From Nereocystis luetkeana (lineage: Eukaryota > Sar > Phaeophyceae > Laminariales > Laminariaceae), in contig JARUPZ010000026.1 in NCBI GenBank assembly GCA_031213475.1, positions 6,059,785-6,123,784 on the forward strand: 64,000 nucleotides of DNA, read 5' to 3'. The notes beneath the pieces were generated by a model, which saw only the letters and a list, made by a program, of their open reading frames with translations, ran no database searches and was not told where the DNA came from. Each line of letters opens with the position of its first letter. Positions within the stretch are counted from its first letter, which is position 1. A program made the translations under genes and the position numbers. Shown one piece after another: positions 10,701 through 22,300 of the stretch.

Positions 10701-13700
10701 TTTTTAACGTTTTGATTGGAAACCCTCTATATCTCTCTTGGTGACGTTTTTGTTTTGCTCGGTTCGGTCGGCTCGTCAGGGAGCCACTCCCTCAGTCACG
10801 TCGGCGCAGAATCTCCGCCGGCAGCAGGCGACCCTCGTGGGCTAGGGCTGTGCCCGCCGAGGAAGGGAAGCACACGGCGGCAGGGGCACTCAAAAAAGGG
10901 AGGGACGAGGAATTGGAGGAGGAGGAGGAGGAGGAGGAGGAGGAGGAGGAGAAGGGGCGGGGGGGGAGGAAGAACCCCGGCGGGGGGGCAAATAGGAGGG
11001 ACAAGAAGGGCGGGGGAAGGGAAGAGGTGTCTAAGTGGAGTTGGGGGGAGTGGGAGGAAGAGAGGGAGGAGAGGGGGGGGGGCAGAGAGGAGGAGGAGGT
11101 CGATGGGGGCTGGGGCGTGGACAGCAAGGAAGAGGGGTCAAGGGACGACGACAGATGGTCCGAGCCTCCGGGGTACAGCGATGTCTGTCGCAGCGAGGCG
11201 CCGTCGAGATTCAGAGCGAAGACGGCGAGGGCCGGCGGTGCCAGCATCGCGAGCGGGGACTACGACCACCACGCCGGCCAAGGCAGCCCCCGCTGGCGCC
11301 GCAACGTGCTCCCCGCTCTCCCTGTCCACGGAAGAACCCCTGTCCACGGAAGAACCCCTGTCCACGGAAGAACCCCTGTCCACGGAAGAACCCCTGCCCA
11401 CGGAAAAACCCCTGTCCACGGAAGAACGCGTGTCTACGGAAGAACCCCGGTCCACGTTAGAACGCGTGTCTACGGGAGAACTCCTGTCCACGGAAGGACC
11501 CCCGCCCATGGAAGAACGCCTGTCCGCGAGAGAACCCCTGCCCACCGAAGAACCCCTGTCCCCGGAAGAACGCCTGTCCACGGGAGAACTCCTGTCCGCG
11601 GACAAACCCCTGTCCACGGGAGGACGCGGAACCGCAGCAGCGGCGGTGGTGTCGGTGGTGGTGGTGGCGGTAAGGTCGGTGGTGGTTCTGGTGGTGGTTC
11701 TTCTGGTGCTGCTGGTGTCTGGGGCAGTGGGGCTGGCGTTGTTTTCCGTATGGGTCAAAGCTCATTCGGCAGCTCGTTTCACAGCGACGCACCGTCTAGG
11801 GTTGGGGGGTCGAGCGTCCTGAGCGGGGTCCGCGAGTTGGTGAGCGGCCAGAGCTTCGGAGCCAACAGCGCCAGCAGCGCGCCGAGCGGTCTGCGCGTGC
11901 TGTTTCCCGGGCGGAGCTTCGGCGGGGAGAGCAGCCGGATGAGCACGATTAATGGCAGCGACGAGGGTAGCAGCAGCGGCGAAGGGGATGGTGGTGGTGG
12001 TGGTGGTGATGGTGGTGATGATGATCGCGAGTGCGAAAGCGACGTGAGCTACATCAACAACGTCCGCGGCAGAAACGCCAGCAACAACAGCGGCATCATC
12101 AACAACAACTACCGGACGAAAAAGCGGCCAACGATCTCCATCACGTGGGGTGGAATCACCAAGCGGGGCAGCCACGCCAATCGCCGTAGCGGCGGCGGCG
12201 GCGGCGGCGGCGACAGGAAAAAAAGCCAGTCCACTATCCCACAGATTTCCATACCTCTCCATGGACCAAGCGAAAGCCCCCTCGCTCCCATCGCCAACAC
12301 GAGCCGAACAGGGGCAAGCTCCGCCCGTGTAGGGGCCCAACCCGTGCCCGCCAGGTCGTCGAAGCCCGACCCGAGGGGGTCGGCGATGGGTTTGCCTGGA
12401 GTTGAGCGGCTTCCGTCCAAGCCGTCCCCGGGAACGTTTGCCGCGGTGCGGAGCGGCCAACTCAGCGGGAGGGCGGTGGGAGGGGGTGAGAAGGGGCGGG
12501 AGACGACGGCGGCGTCGCCGAGAGGAGACGAGAACCTACGCTCGGGGAGTGATGGAGGTGGAGGCGGTGGTGGTGAGGGTGGTGGGATTCACACCCCTGA
12601 CAGCATCTTCGACAGCTGCAGTAGTAGCAGCGATTGTGGTGGTGGTGGTGGTGGTGGTGTTGGTCGTCGTAGCGGTCGTGGTGGTGGGGGCGGCGGCGGT
12701 AGTCGCGGTAGTGGTCGTGGTAGTGGTGGTGGGGATGGGGGTGGCCGTGAGGTTGCCAATGCGGGTGGATCCCCACCCCGCCCCCGCCGTCAAGCCACTC
12801 CGGCGTTCAAGGCCGCGAAACGTCTCGAGGAAGCCCGGATGAGAGGTAATACCGAGAACGGGAACAGCCGCGTTGGCGGTGAGGACGGCGGCGGCGACGG
12901 CGGCGGAGGAGGTGGGGGTGGTGGTGGCGGCGGCGGCGGCGGCGGCAGTTGTGTTTACTACACTGACAGCATCTTCGACAGCAGCTGTGATGATGGCGTT
13001 GGTGGTCGCGGTCGTGGTCGTGGCCGAGGTCGTGTCGACGGAGGCAGCAGGGGCGGCGGGGGGGGCAAGGCTGCTGCCGAAGTAGTGCGATCACCGTCCC
13101 CGCCCCGCCCCCGCCCCCGCCGAGTCGCGACAGCCCCCGACGCCGCGCGAAAACTCGAGGAAGAGAGGAGCGGGAGGAGAAAAAGGAGGAACGGCAACAA
13201 CAACAACAACAACAGCAACAACAACAACAGCAGCAGCAACCGGAGGAGGAGCCGTTCCAGCGCCAGTGGAGGCGCCGGCGATGGCGGCGGCACCAGCACC
13301 AGCGTAGGTAGCGGTGGCGGTGGTGGTGTCGAGTTGGAGGTAGACGTTTCTGGGGGAAAGAGCGGCAATCCTGGGGTGCTCGGGACGAGGCGGGAGGGGC
13401 GGGGGAAGGATGGCGTATCTCCGTCCCTTGCGGGCGGTGAAACTCAGCCCCGATCAGTGACAGCGTTGGAAACGGCAGCAACAGCAGCCGCCGCAGCAGC
13501 ATCGGGGACGGGGACGGGGACGGGGACGGGGACGGGGACGGTTGCAGTGACACAGAGAAAATTCTCGACCAAACCCCGTCCGCCGCTTTCGGCGGTGTCG
13601 CCAGCGGTGGGAGCTGGGGTGGGTGCGGCGGCGGCAGCGGACGTGGAAACGGTTGGGGGGGCAGCAAAAGGGAAGGTGGGGGCCAAAGGTAGGGCAGGGA

Positions 13701-16700
13701 CGGAGGCCGGGGAGGGGGCGGGAGCGGGGGCGGGATCTTCGGGATCATGGAGGGCGTTTGGGTTCATGCGAAGCTTATCGTCGGCCTCGGCGACAAGCGG
13801 GAGGGACGGGGGGCTCTGTGGCAGCCGCAAGTGGCTCGGCTATGGCGGCGGCAGCGACCACGGGAGCAAGAAGATAGGCCCGCGATGTCAGGCGGTGCGC
13901 GAGGACAACTCGCGGCAAAAGGAAGAATTTGAGGACGACTTCGAGGACGATTTCGAGAACGAGTTCGAGGAGGATCAGGACAGAGCCGATGGGAGGGGGG
14001 AAGAAGAGGGAGCGGGGGAGGAGAAATATGAGGAGGGAAGAAGAGGGCAGGGGGAGGAGAAGGGAGGCGGGCGGCGGAAAAAGGAAGAGGAGGAGGAGCG
14101 GAAGGGGGGTGGGGAGGGGGAGAGGGGGGTTTCGATAGTCAACCCTGCCGCCAGGGTCGCCGTCGCACCTAGTTCTTCCGAAGCGCTGGCCCTGTTGGCG
14201 GCAACGGAGACGAGGGCTGTCCATGGAAGCGATGGTGGTGGTGGTGGTGGTGGTGATAGTGGTGATAGTGGTGGTGGTGGTGGTGGTGTTGGTGTTGGTG
14301 GTGTTGGTGATGTTGGTGGTGGTGGTGATAGTGGTGGTGGTGGTGGTGTTGGTGTTGGTGGTGGTGGTGGTGGGGGTCGTGGCGGTGGTGACGGAAGCGA
14401 GGGGTGGGCGAGGAGAGGGAAGCTGTCAGCAATCGTTTGGCCGGGACAACGACGGGAAATCGTGAGTTCGCTCGCCTCACCGCTCGGTTTGCACGCTGCA
14501 TACGTGGCACGAGGGGGGTGGGGGGCGGGAGGAGGGGGTTGGGGATACGGGGGGTTGGGTAAATTTGATATGTTTCTCGAGTCGTGCTTGTTCGAGAAAT
14601 CTTGGCTCTAATGGTTTCTCCAGTTGGTGGATACAAGCTAGAAGAGACGGGGGAAAGTCCCCCCCCCCCTCCTTCCCCTCCCCAGGTTTTCAAGTACGAT
14701 TACATCCATTGTCGTCATCGGAAATGTTTGGGACTGTTGCTACTGTACTCGGAACTGCCGTGCCACCCCCCCCCCCACTAGCACGTAATATTCCCTGCCC
14801 TATCCCGTCCCGTCCAGACCTGTCCTGCCCTATTCTAATTGTTCTATCCGTGTGTTTCTCCTTCGCCCCTTCCTCCCTTCCTCCATCCCACCCCTTCCCT
14901 CCCTCCCTCTCTCCCATTCCCTCTCATCCCATCCCTCCCACCACACCCCTACCATCCCATACATCCCACCCCTCGCATTCCATCCGACCACACCTAACCC
15001 TAACCCATCCCGCCCTGCCATCCTTCCACCCCCCCCATCCCATCCCATCCCATCCCATCTCATCCCCTCCTTTCCGCCCTCCCATCCTCTCCCATCCCAT
15101 CCCATTCCCCTCGNNNNNNNNNNNNNNNNNNNNNNNNNNNNNNNNNNNNNNNNNNNNNNNNNNNNNNNNNNNNNNNNNNNNNNNNNNNNNNNNNNNNNNN
15201 NNNNNNNNNNNNNTGGACAACCTGTTTTTTTTCAAGAGTTTTCAGACTTGCTGTTAAAATTGGAATTTTCCGGACACATTCATTCATGTTCGGAGATTGC
15301 GTTTTCATTGTAACTCTGCGGAAGCGATGAGCGAATACCTCTCTACGATAGTGTACTATTGCCTCTACAATAGGTTTCTATTGCGCGGGGCCATAATAAA
15401 TACGACCAAATATTGCTAGTAAAAATAGCGATATATATATGTTTTTGTGTGTACCGTAGGTCCTGTTTAATATGCCCCCCGTATTAGTTCTAGAATATGT
15501 TGTTATCTCTATAGCATGATGGTGGGAGGGGTGGGGCTTATGTGCTCTCTAGCACGCTTTGGTGAGTACTGGTTGCCTTGTACCATGTGTTATACAGTCC
15601 CCTGGTGTGTGTTGCTCCGAAATGGAGACTTTGGAAAGGAGCACTGACGGTGGTGGCAGGCGGTGGCAGGGGGGTGTACTCGATAGGAGAGATGTACTCG
15701 ATCTCATACATGGCTTTAGTGACATGACCACAGACCCTCGCATCCCTACAAATGCCGGGACGGGCACGTCGGTTTTTTCACCGACCAGGCAGACATCGCT
15801 TGCACCAAGCGTGAAGCGCCGTGAGGTGTTCGGCGAGTCGCGTGTAGGGTGAGCTGCATCCCACTAAGAACCGCTTGTGAGGCGGCCTTGCACATGGACG
15901 GCAGCTTCAGGGAGTTGATCTTTTTTTCCGGCGTGTCACGTCCGACAGAGACAGCAATAGAGGTACTATGTAACTGCCTCGTGGGCATCATACCATAACA
16001 CTACGTGATGCGAGCATTCCCCTTGTGCGGAGTCAAGGGGGAGGGGGGTTGTTGGTTCAAATTGGAGTCGTGTCGGTTGAAGTTGTATGTGAGCGGGTTG
16101 AAGCTGTATCTGCGTTGGTTGATTGTGGAACTTTCGTTAGTTGACCCATTTAGTACTGTACTGTACACGTACCTATTTTTTACTTTAATCCAAGTGTTCC
16201 GTCCCCACAACGATAGGGCGGTCCTAAAGGGGATAACCTCAAAGTTGTCTCGGCTGAGGTTGTGTCGGTGGAGCTGAAGCAGATGAACACGAACTTGAAG
16301 CTACTGATAGTTGAATCATGTAGTTGAGACGTGAAATTGGTGTTACATTGGACGGCATCGAAGTTATGTTGGGTTGAGGTATATTACGGGGGAACATGGT
16401 TAAACAGGACCAAATATTGGTAGCAAAAATAGGTAAAAATATCGGTGTTTGTGAGTACCGTAGGTCCTATTTTGGTCATCCTCCGTTATAGTAGGCTTTC
16501 GCGGTGGTCGTCCTTGCGTTGATGTGGTGTGGTGGTGTTGTCGTTTGGGTGGTGATCGTCGTGTCTGCGCTCATCGTGTGAGGGTGGGGGTCACGATGCT
16601 AGGGTTCGGGTTGTTGCGAGTGTTGATCACGTGTTTTTCGCTTCGGTTCGATCCCATTAGTAGTACCCGATCCACCCAAACCCCATCGGCTCGTCTGGGC

Positions 16701-19290
16701 TCCCCTGCCCTCCCGCTCTCCTGCGCTCGCCTTCCCTCCCCCTGTCCCCCGTCCCGCCCCCTCCCCTCTTATCTCCTCCTCTCCCCCCTCCCCTCCCCTC
16801 TCCCCTCTCGCTTTTCGCCTCGTGCTTCTCCGACGCCCTTGTCCCCTCCCGGGTCGGCTCCCTCCTCTCCCTCCCCCAGGGATGGTTGGCCAAGCTCGTC
16901 ACTCGTGACCGATCCCGTGGTGATCATTTCCTCGGCCTACGCCTTGCGAACAACGTTTCGCGCGATACGGCCGCCGCTGCTGCCGCTGCCAACGCCCGCT
17001 CTACCCCAGGGCACCCGCCCCCCAACCTTCGATAGACGCTTGTTTGGTCCTCGGGGACTGGGACTGGGGAGGGAGTGGGGGGTGTCGGTGGGGGGTGGAG
17101 ACGGAGGAGCATCGGCGGGGGCGGAGACCCCGCGACGGTCTCCCCCCTCTCCCTTCCCCTCCCCCGCTTCCCGAGAGACACCGACACCAATCGGCCTCTG
17201 ACCCCGCCTCTAGTGCTGGTGCAAGCGCTGGTAGTGGTAGTGGTGGTGGTGGTGGGGGCGGTGATGGTGGTGGTGGTGAAGATGCTGTCGCGAGCTCTCG
17301 GTCAGGATCGGCTCCGGGTGTGACGAACAACAGCACCTCCTCGAGAGAGCAAGCGCAGAGCGGAAGGCACGGCCGCGATTCCTGGGAAACGAAGGCAGAG
17401 GATGCTTTCAAAGGCGGAGCTGTCGCCCGGCTGGCCGGTGGGCGGAAGAGATGGAGGGAGAAGAATCGGGGGGATTGGAAGGGTGGAGGTGAAGATGGGG
17501 GTTGAGAGTGGCAACGGGGTGGGGGTGGGGGTGGGGGCGGAGATGCGAGCGGGAGTGGGGTTGGAGGCAAGGGTGGCGGGGGTGCCCGACCGAGGTCTTG
17601 GCGTAACCCGTTGTCAATGACTCCGATGGAGAAACGGATAAGTAAGAAGGGGCGCACGCGGGAGAAGAAGAGAAATAAGACGACGTACAACGAGCGCAAG
17701 CGATACACTGCCCTTTCGGAATCCGCGGCCGCCTCCACCACGGCCACCACCCCGAGCGACGCCGCGTGGGCGTGGGACAAGGCCTCGTGCCACGGAGAAG
17801 GGGACGGTGCCGAAAGTTCTCTCAAGTCGTTCACGACCACCGGCGCCTCTGGTACCGCCACTGTTGCCCCTAGTGTCGCTACAGGCGCTACCTCACCTGA
17901 TTCTTCCAGGTTGGTGGGGCCTGACGCAACGCTTGCGGCTCCCTTCTCGGCTCTGACCCCTACCGTGCGCCCAGGCGGCGCCAGCACCGCCAGCATCCGG
18001 GGCGGGGTCGGTGGCGTCCCCCCCCTCGTCATCGTCCAGCCCTTGTTCTCTTCCTCGCCCGCGGCGGCGGCCTCGCGTACGGCACCTCCCGCGGTGTCGC
18101 CCGAGGTAGTGCGGTCGTCGCGGCCCTCTTCCCGCCCTGGAGGAAGCGGCAGCTCCCATCTGTCGAGCACGTTCGACTTCAGAAAGGGAGGGGTCGACGG
18201 AATCGGTGGTGGTGATGGTGGTGGTGGTGGTGGTGACACCCACCTGTCAAACAACCCTGGCACTTTCACCTTTGGTAGGAGTGGGACCGGCAGCGTCAGC
18301 GTCCTTCGTGATGGCGGTGTTGATGTTGGTGGTGGTGGTGGTGGTGGGGGTGGTCGTGTTGGTGTCGTTGCCGACAGATACGCTTGGCGCGGTGGGGGAG
18401 ACGCTCGGTGCGAGGCCTTGGTCGGTGCCGCCGCTCTCAGCGCCGTGCCCCCGTCCTCCTCCTCCTCTCTCCTTTGCCTTCTCCGTGATTCGTCCCGCCT
18501 CCGCCTCCGCCTTCGCCAAACACCCCCCCTCCGCAAAGCGCAGCGCGGTTAACGCCGCCGCCGCCGCCGCCGCTACCGAGAATGGTGACGGGAACGCGCT
18601 GGAGGAGAGGAGGGAAGAGCCATCGGTAAGTTCGGCGGTGAAACCGGTAGCTCCCGGGGTAGCAGCGGCAGGTACGGCGGCGGAGGCAGCGGCAGCGGTC
18701 ACTCCCACGGCGATGGCGACGACATTCACGCCGGCAAAAACAACAGCTACAACGAAGCCAAGAACAGGAGCAACTGCAAAGACGACACCACCACCAACGA
18801 CAACAGCAGCAACGGCGACATCACCACCACCAGCAACAACGCCAGCAACGATCAGCGCGGTCGGTCGCAATTCCGAAACCGCCGCCGTCGCCGCGGCCGC
18901 CCCAATCGACGTTTCCGAGTTGACCGAAATCGCCGACGTGCGGCGTTCTTCCAGATCCCACCCTCCCCCGAGATGGAAAACGAGCCGCGAATTCCCCTTC
19001 CAGCCGTCTTCGGAAGGTGTAGGAATGGGCAGTGGCGGTGTCGACGGGGGGGATGGAGAAGAGAGGCACAAGAAAGGAATGGTAGCGGCGGTGGTGGCGG
19101 CGGTCGCTGCCAGCCGACAGCGATTCCGTCGGCAGGTTCAGCAGCAAGAGCAGCAGCAGCAGCAGCAGCAGCCGCAGCAGCCGCAGCCGCAAGAGAAGAC
19201 GGAGGAGCAGCAGCGGCAGTGGCAGCAGCAGCAGCAGGAGGAGGAGCGGCAGCAGCGGCAGCAGGAGAGATGGCAGCAGCACCAGCAGCG

Positions 19291-19331
<41 letters not shown>

Positions 19332-22300
19332 GGCAACTGCAGCAAGAGCAGCAGTGGCAGCAAGAGCAGCAGCTACCGCACCGGGAGCACCACCACCACC
19401 AGCAGCATCACCAGCACCAGCAGCACCAGCACCAGCGACAACAGCAGCAGCAACAGCAGCAGCAACAACAGCGGCGACCTTCGCGGGCCGAGGCTGGGGC
19501 GCAGACTCAGGAGCGGGCGCAGGTGTGGACCAAGCTAAGGCAGGGACAAGCGCGTCTCGTCTTGGTCGACATCGCGGCTGACGTCGACCTTGTCACCGTG
19601 ACCATCGAGGACAAACTGGGGGGGCGGGAAGGACAGCACCTCGTGGGTGGCGTGCATGACAGCGACCGGGGCGGCGGAATCGCGTCATGGTCAAGAGGTG
19701 GGTTATCGGAAGTATCAGAAGTGATTCGTTTCGGTGCCCGTTCATTTTTGTTCGGTTCGCTCTCTTTTGGGAAATGCATGTAGAACGAACTGAGAGGAAG
19801 CACCGGGGACTGGTCGAGGGGGGGGGCGGGGGGGGGGGGCTATTTATCGGGGGGGGGGGGGGGCGTACTCATTTTTCATGCTTGCCTGCTTGTCTTGTAG
19901 TTATTTGACCGGTGACAACGCATCCCATTCGAGGCGGACCACGAAATATTGTTCTAAGTATATAGAACGTATGCACCCCCCCCCCCCCCCCCCCCCCCCA
20001 GAGCAAAACCGGGGGTGCCCGTGTTAATAAGGAGGCGTGACAAGCGCCGCCGGGCTACTTACGTACGTCCTACTCTGGCTCGCCGCTGCCGTCGCTCCCC
20101 TTGCCGATACCCATGTGCTGCCCGGAAACGATAACCGGTCGGCGCCGGCCATGTTTGGGTGTGCTTCGTTAGAGTAGACCATTTTATTTTTTGTTTGTTG
20201 TTATCGTTGTCTCAATCAAGCCTTCTAGGATTGCAGTCTCATTTGGGGGACAAACGGGGACAAATTACTTGGAATTTGAGTGGTTTGTCCCCTAGACGGG
20301 ACTGGAGTTCTAAAAGAGTCAAGCAGCCCTCACCTTTTTGTCTTGGCAGGGTTTGGGTTTTTTTTAGACCCGTTTTTGTTTCCAATTCATACCCATGATA
20401 CCCGTATTCTGAGTATATAGTACTGGTATGCCTGATTGTCTTTCAATTCTGGTGGTCAAAGGGTGAAATGACTAAGGCAAGCAAAAAGTGAGTACCCCCC
20501 AACCCCCACCCTACGCCCCACCCTCAACCTCCAACCTATATCTCTGCCCCCCCCCCCCCCCCACACCTTCAATATCTGCCCCCCCCCCCTCACCTTCAAT
20601 ATCTGCCCCCCCCTACTACAGCAATGTCTGCCTGGTCGGTGAAAACCCGACATGCTCCATCCCGGCATTGTAGGGATGCGAGGGTCTATGGTCATACGAC
20701 TACGGTCATGCATGAAATCGAGTACATCTCTCCTATCGAGTACACCCCCCCCCCCCCCCCCCCCCCTATTACCGCTAGCGCACCAAAGCTATAGGACTCT
20801 GCCTGCTCGTATGCCGGTACAAACTGTTCTTAGGGAGCCTGATATAAACTTGTTCTACCTTGGCATGAGCTCACCTCTCATGTTGACCCACTTACCCCCC
20901 CCCCCCCCTCCCCCGTAACGCCCCCCCCCCCCCCCACACACACACACACACGCCGAACGGTATTGCTTCTCCAGCTGATGAGGAAGCTGTGTCGGAGATG
21001 ACGATGGGCATGTCTTCGGCGGCGTTCGTTGCAACTGTGTACGGCCAAGCCAGAAGGGTCAGGTGAGAGGTGTAATAACAGATTTTGAAGATTACACTCC
21101 ATTGGTGTTGGTGTTGTTGGTTTTGTTGTTGGTCATGGTGGTGGTGGTGGTGGTGGTGGTGGTAAGTGTTTCCTGGTACCAAAGTGTGCTACGTGTTGTG
21201 TTCGGAATGCGTTGTATGTCCCTTTTCGTTTTCGGTAATTCAAGCTATTACGGGGGACCGCATCAAATAGGACCAAATATTGTTATTAAGGGGGACCATA
21301 GTTAATAGGACCAAATATCGTTAGTAAAAATGGTTAAATATATAGGTTTTCATGTATACCATAGGTCCTGTTAACTATGGTCCCCCGTAAAAGTAAAAAT
21401 AGGTAAGTATATAGGTCTTTGTGTATGCCATAAATCCTACCAGGTATTAACTATGGCCCCCCGTAATAGAGGGGGCCGGGTGAGAGGTGTAAACAACCGG
21501 TCGTGTCAAGGTGAGAGGTGTGCTTTATTTGTTCGAGGTGGTGGCGGTGGTCGCGGTCATGGTGGTGGTGGTGGTGGTGGATGCCATGTTCTGCATGGTG
21601 TCAATAATCCCATACCCTGGCACGTGGTAAGTACCTTCTCCCGCATGCTTCTCCTACCCTGCCCTGCCCCCCCGAATTCTACTGCGTAGCTCAATTTTCT
21701 CGTTTCCCTGTTCTTCCTTTTTCCTGTTTTTTTTTTTTTTTCACCCCCTCCGCCGTTTCTCCTCGTTCCTGGCCCCCCTCTTCCTTACGCAGTGTTCCAG
21801 GGGCCGAGGTCTCCCCCTCCACAGTTTTCCTAAGTTCACATTATGTGGCGACCGCGCCCGCGCCGGCTCTATCAGGCCGTCAAGGCCGCGGGGGGCGAGA
21901 CACTCGAACGACGGAACCCCCTTCCTTGGCCATTGGAGGGGACGCGGCGGAAGGGCCCCCGTTGAGGGTTGGACAAGACGACGGAAAGGATGGGCCGGGG
22001 ATGAGGACGCCGCCATCCCGCTACTCCTTCCCCTTTTCAGTGTCCCCCTCGTCCCAACGCCTCTCCCCATCCTTTTCGCCTCCCCCCTCGGCCTTCTCCC
22101 CTTCATCGCCCTTCGTTTCTCCCTCCGGACGACCTGGTGGTGGTGGTGGTGGTGGTGGTCGTGATGCTGTCGGGGTTGGAGATGCAATGGCGGTGCCGGC
22201 GGGGGGGGTGCCGGGGGCAAGGATGTGGGATCGTGCGGCCATCATCGTGGTGGCCCCCGGGGGGGGGGAAGAAAGGTAACACCACCCCGCTAGGTGTTCC

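Larger units (their letters stand above)
14462..16879 (+). other. Intron with scaffold gap
   Basis: Donor GTGAGT at 14462 and acceptor CTCCCCCAG at 16879 with matching phase 0. It contains CCCATCC-type low-complexity DNA, a 100-N gap, a SINE, two TA MITEs and a pyrimidine tract of nearly 190 nt before the acceptor. Confidence 0.55.

Noticed and set aside
11320-11640. CRISPR-like regular repeats
   Set aside because: Units are contiguous without spacers, lie in a eukaryotic coding exon, and diverge along the array.
12807-13748. 313-codon minus frame and other long minus frames within 10.8-14.6 kb
   Set aside because: Shadows of the GC-rich giant exon; poly-Leu, Pro and His-rich sequence is the complement of Gly, Ser and Asn repeats.
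17001-18536. 511-codon open frame on minus
   Set aside because: Antisense to exons with better codon choice and splice signals on plus; Pro-rich composition comes from GGT/GGG codons on the other strand.
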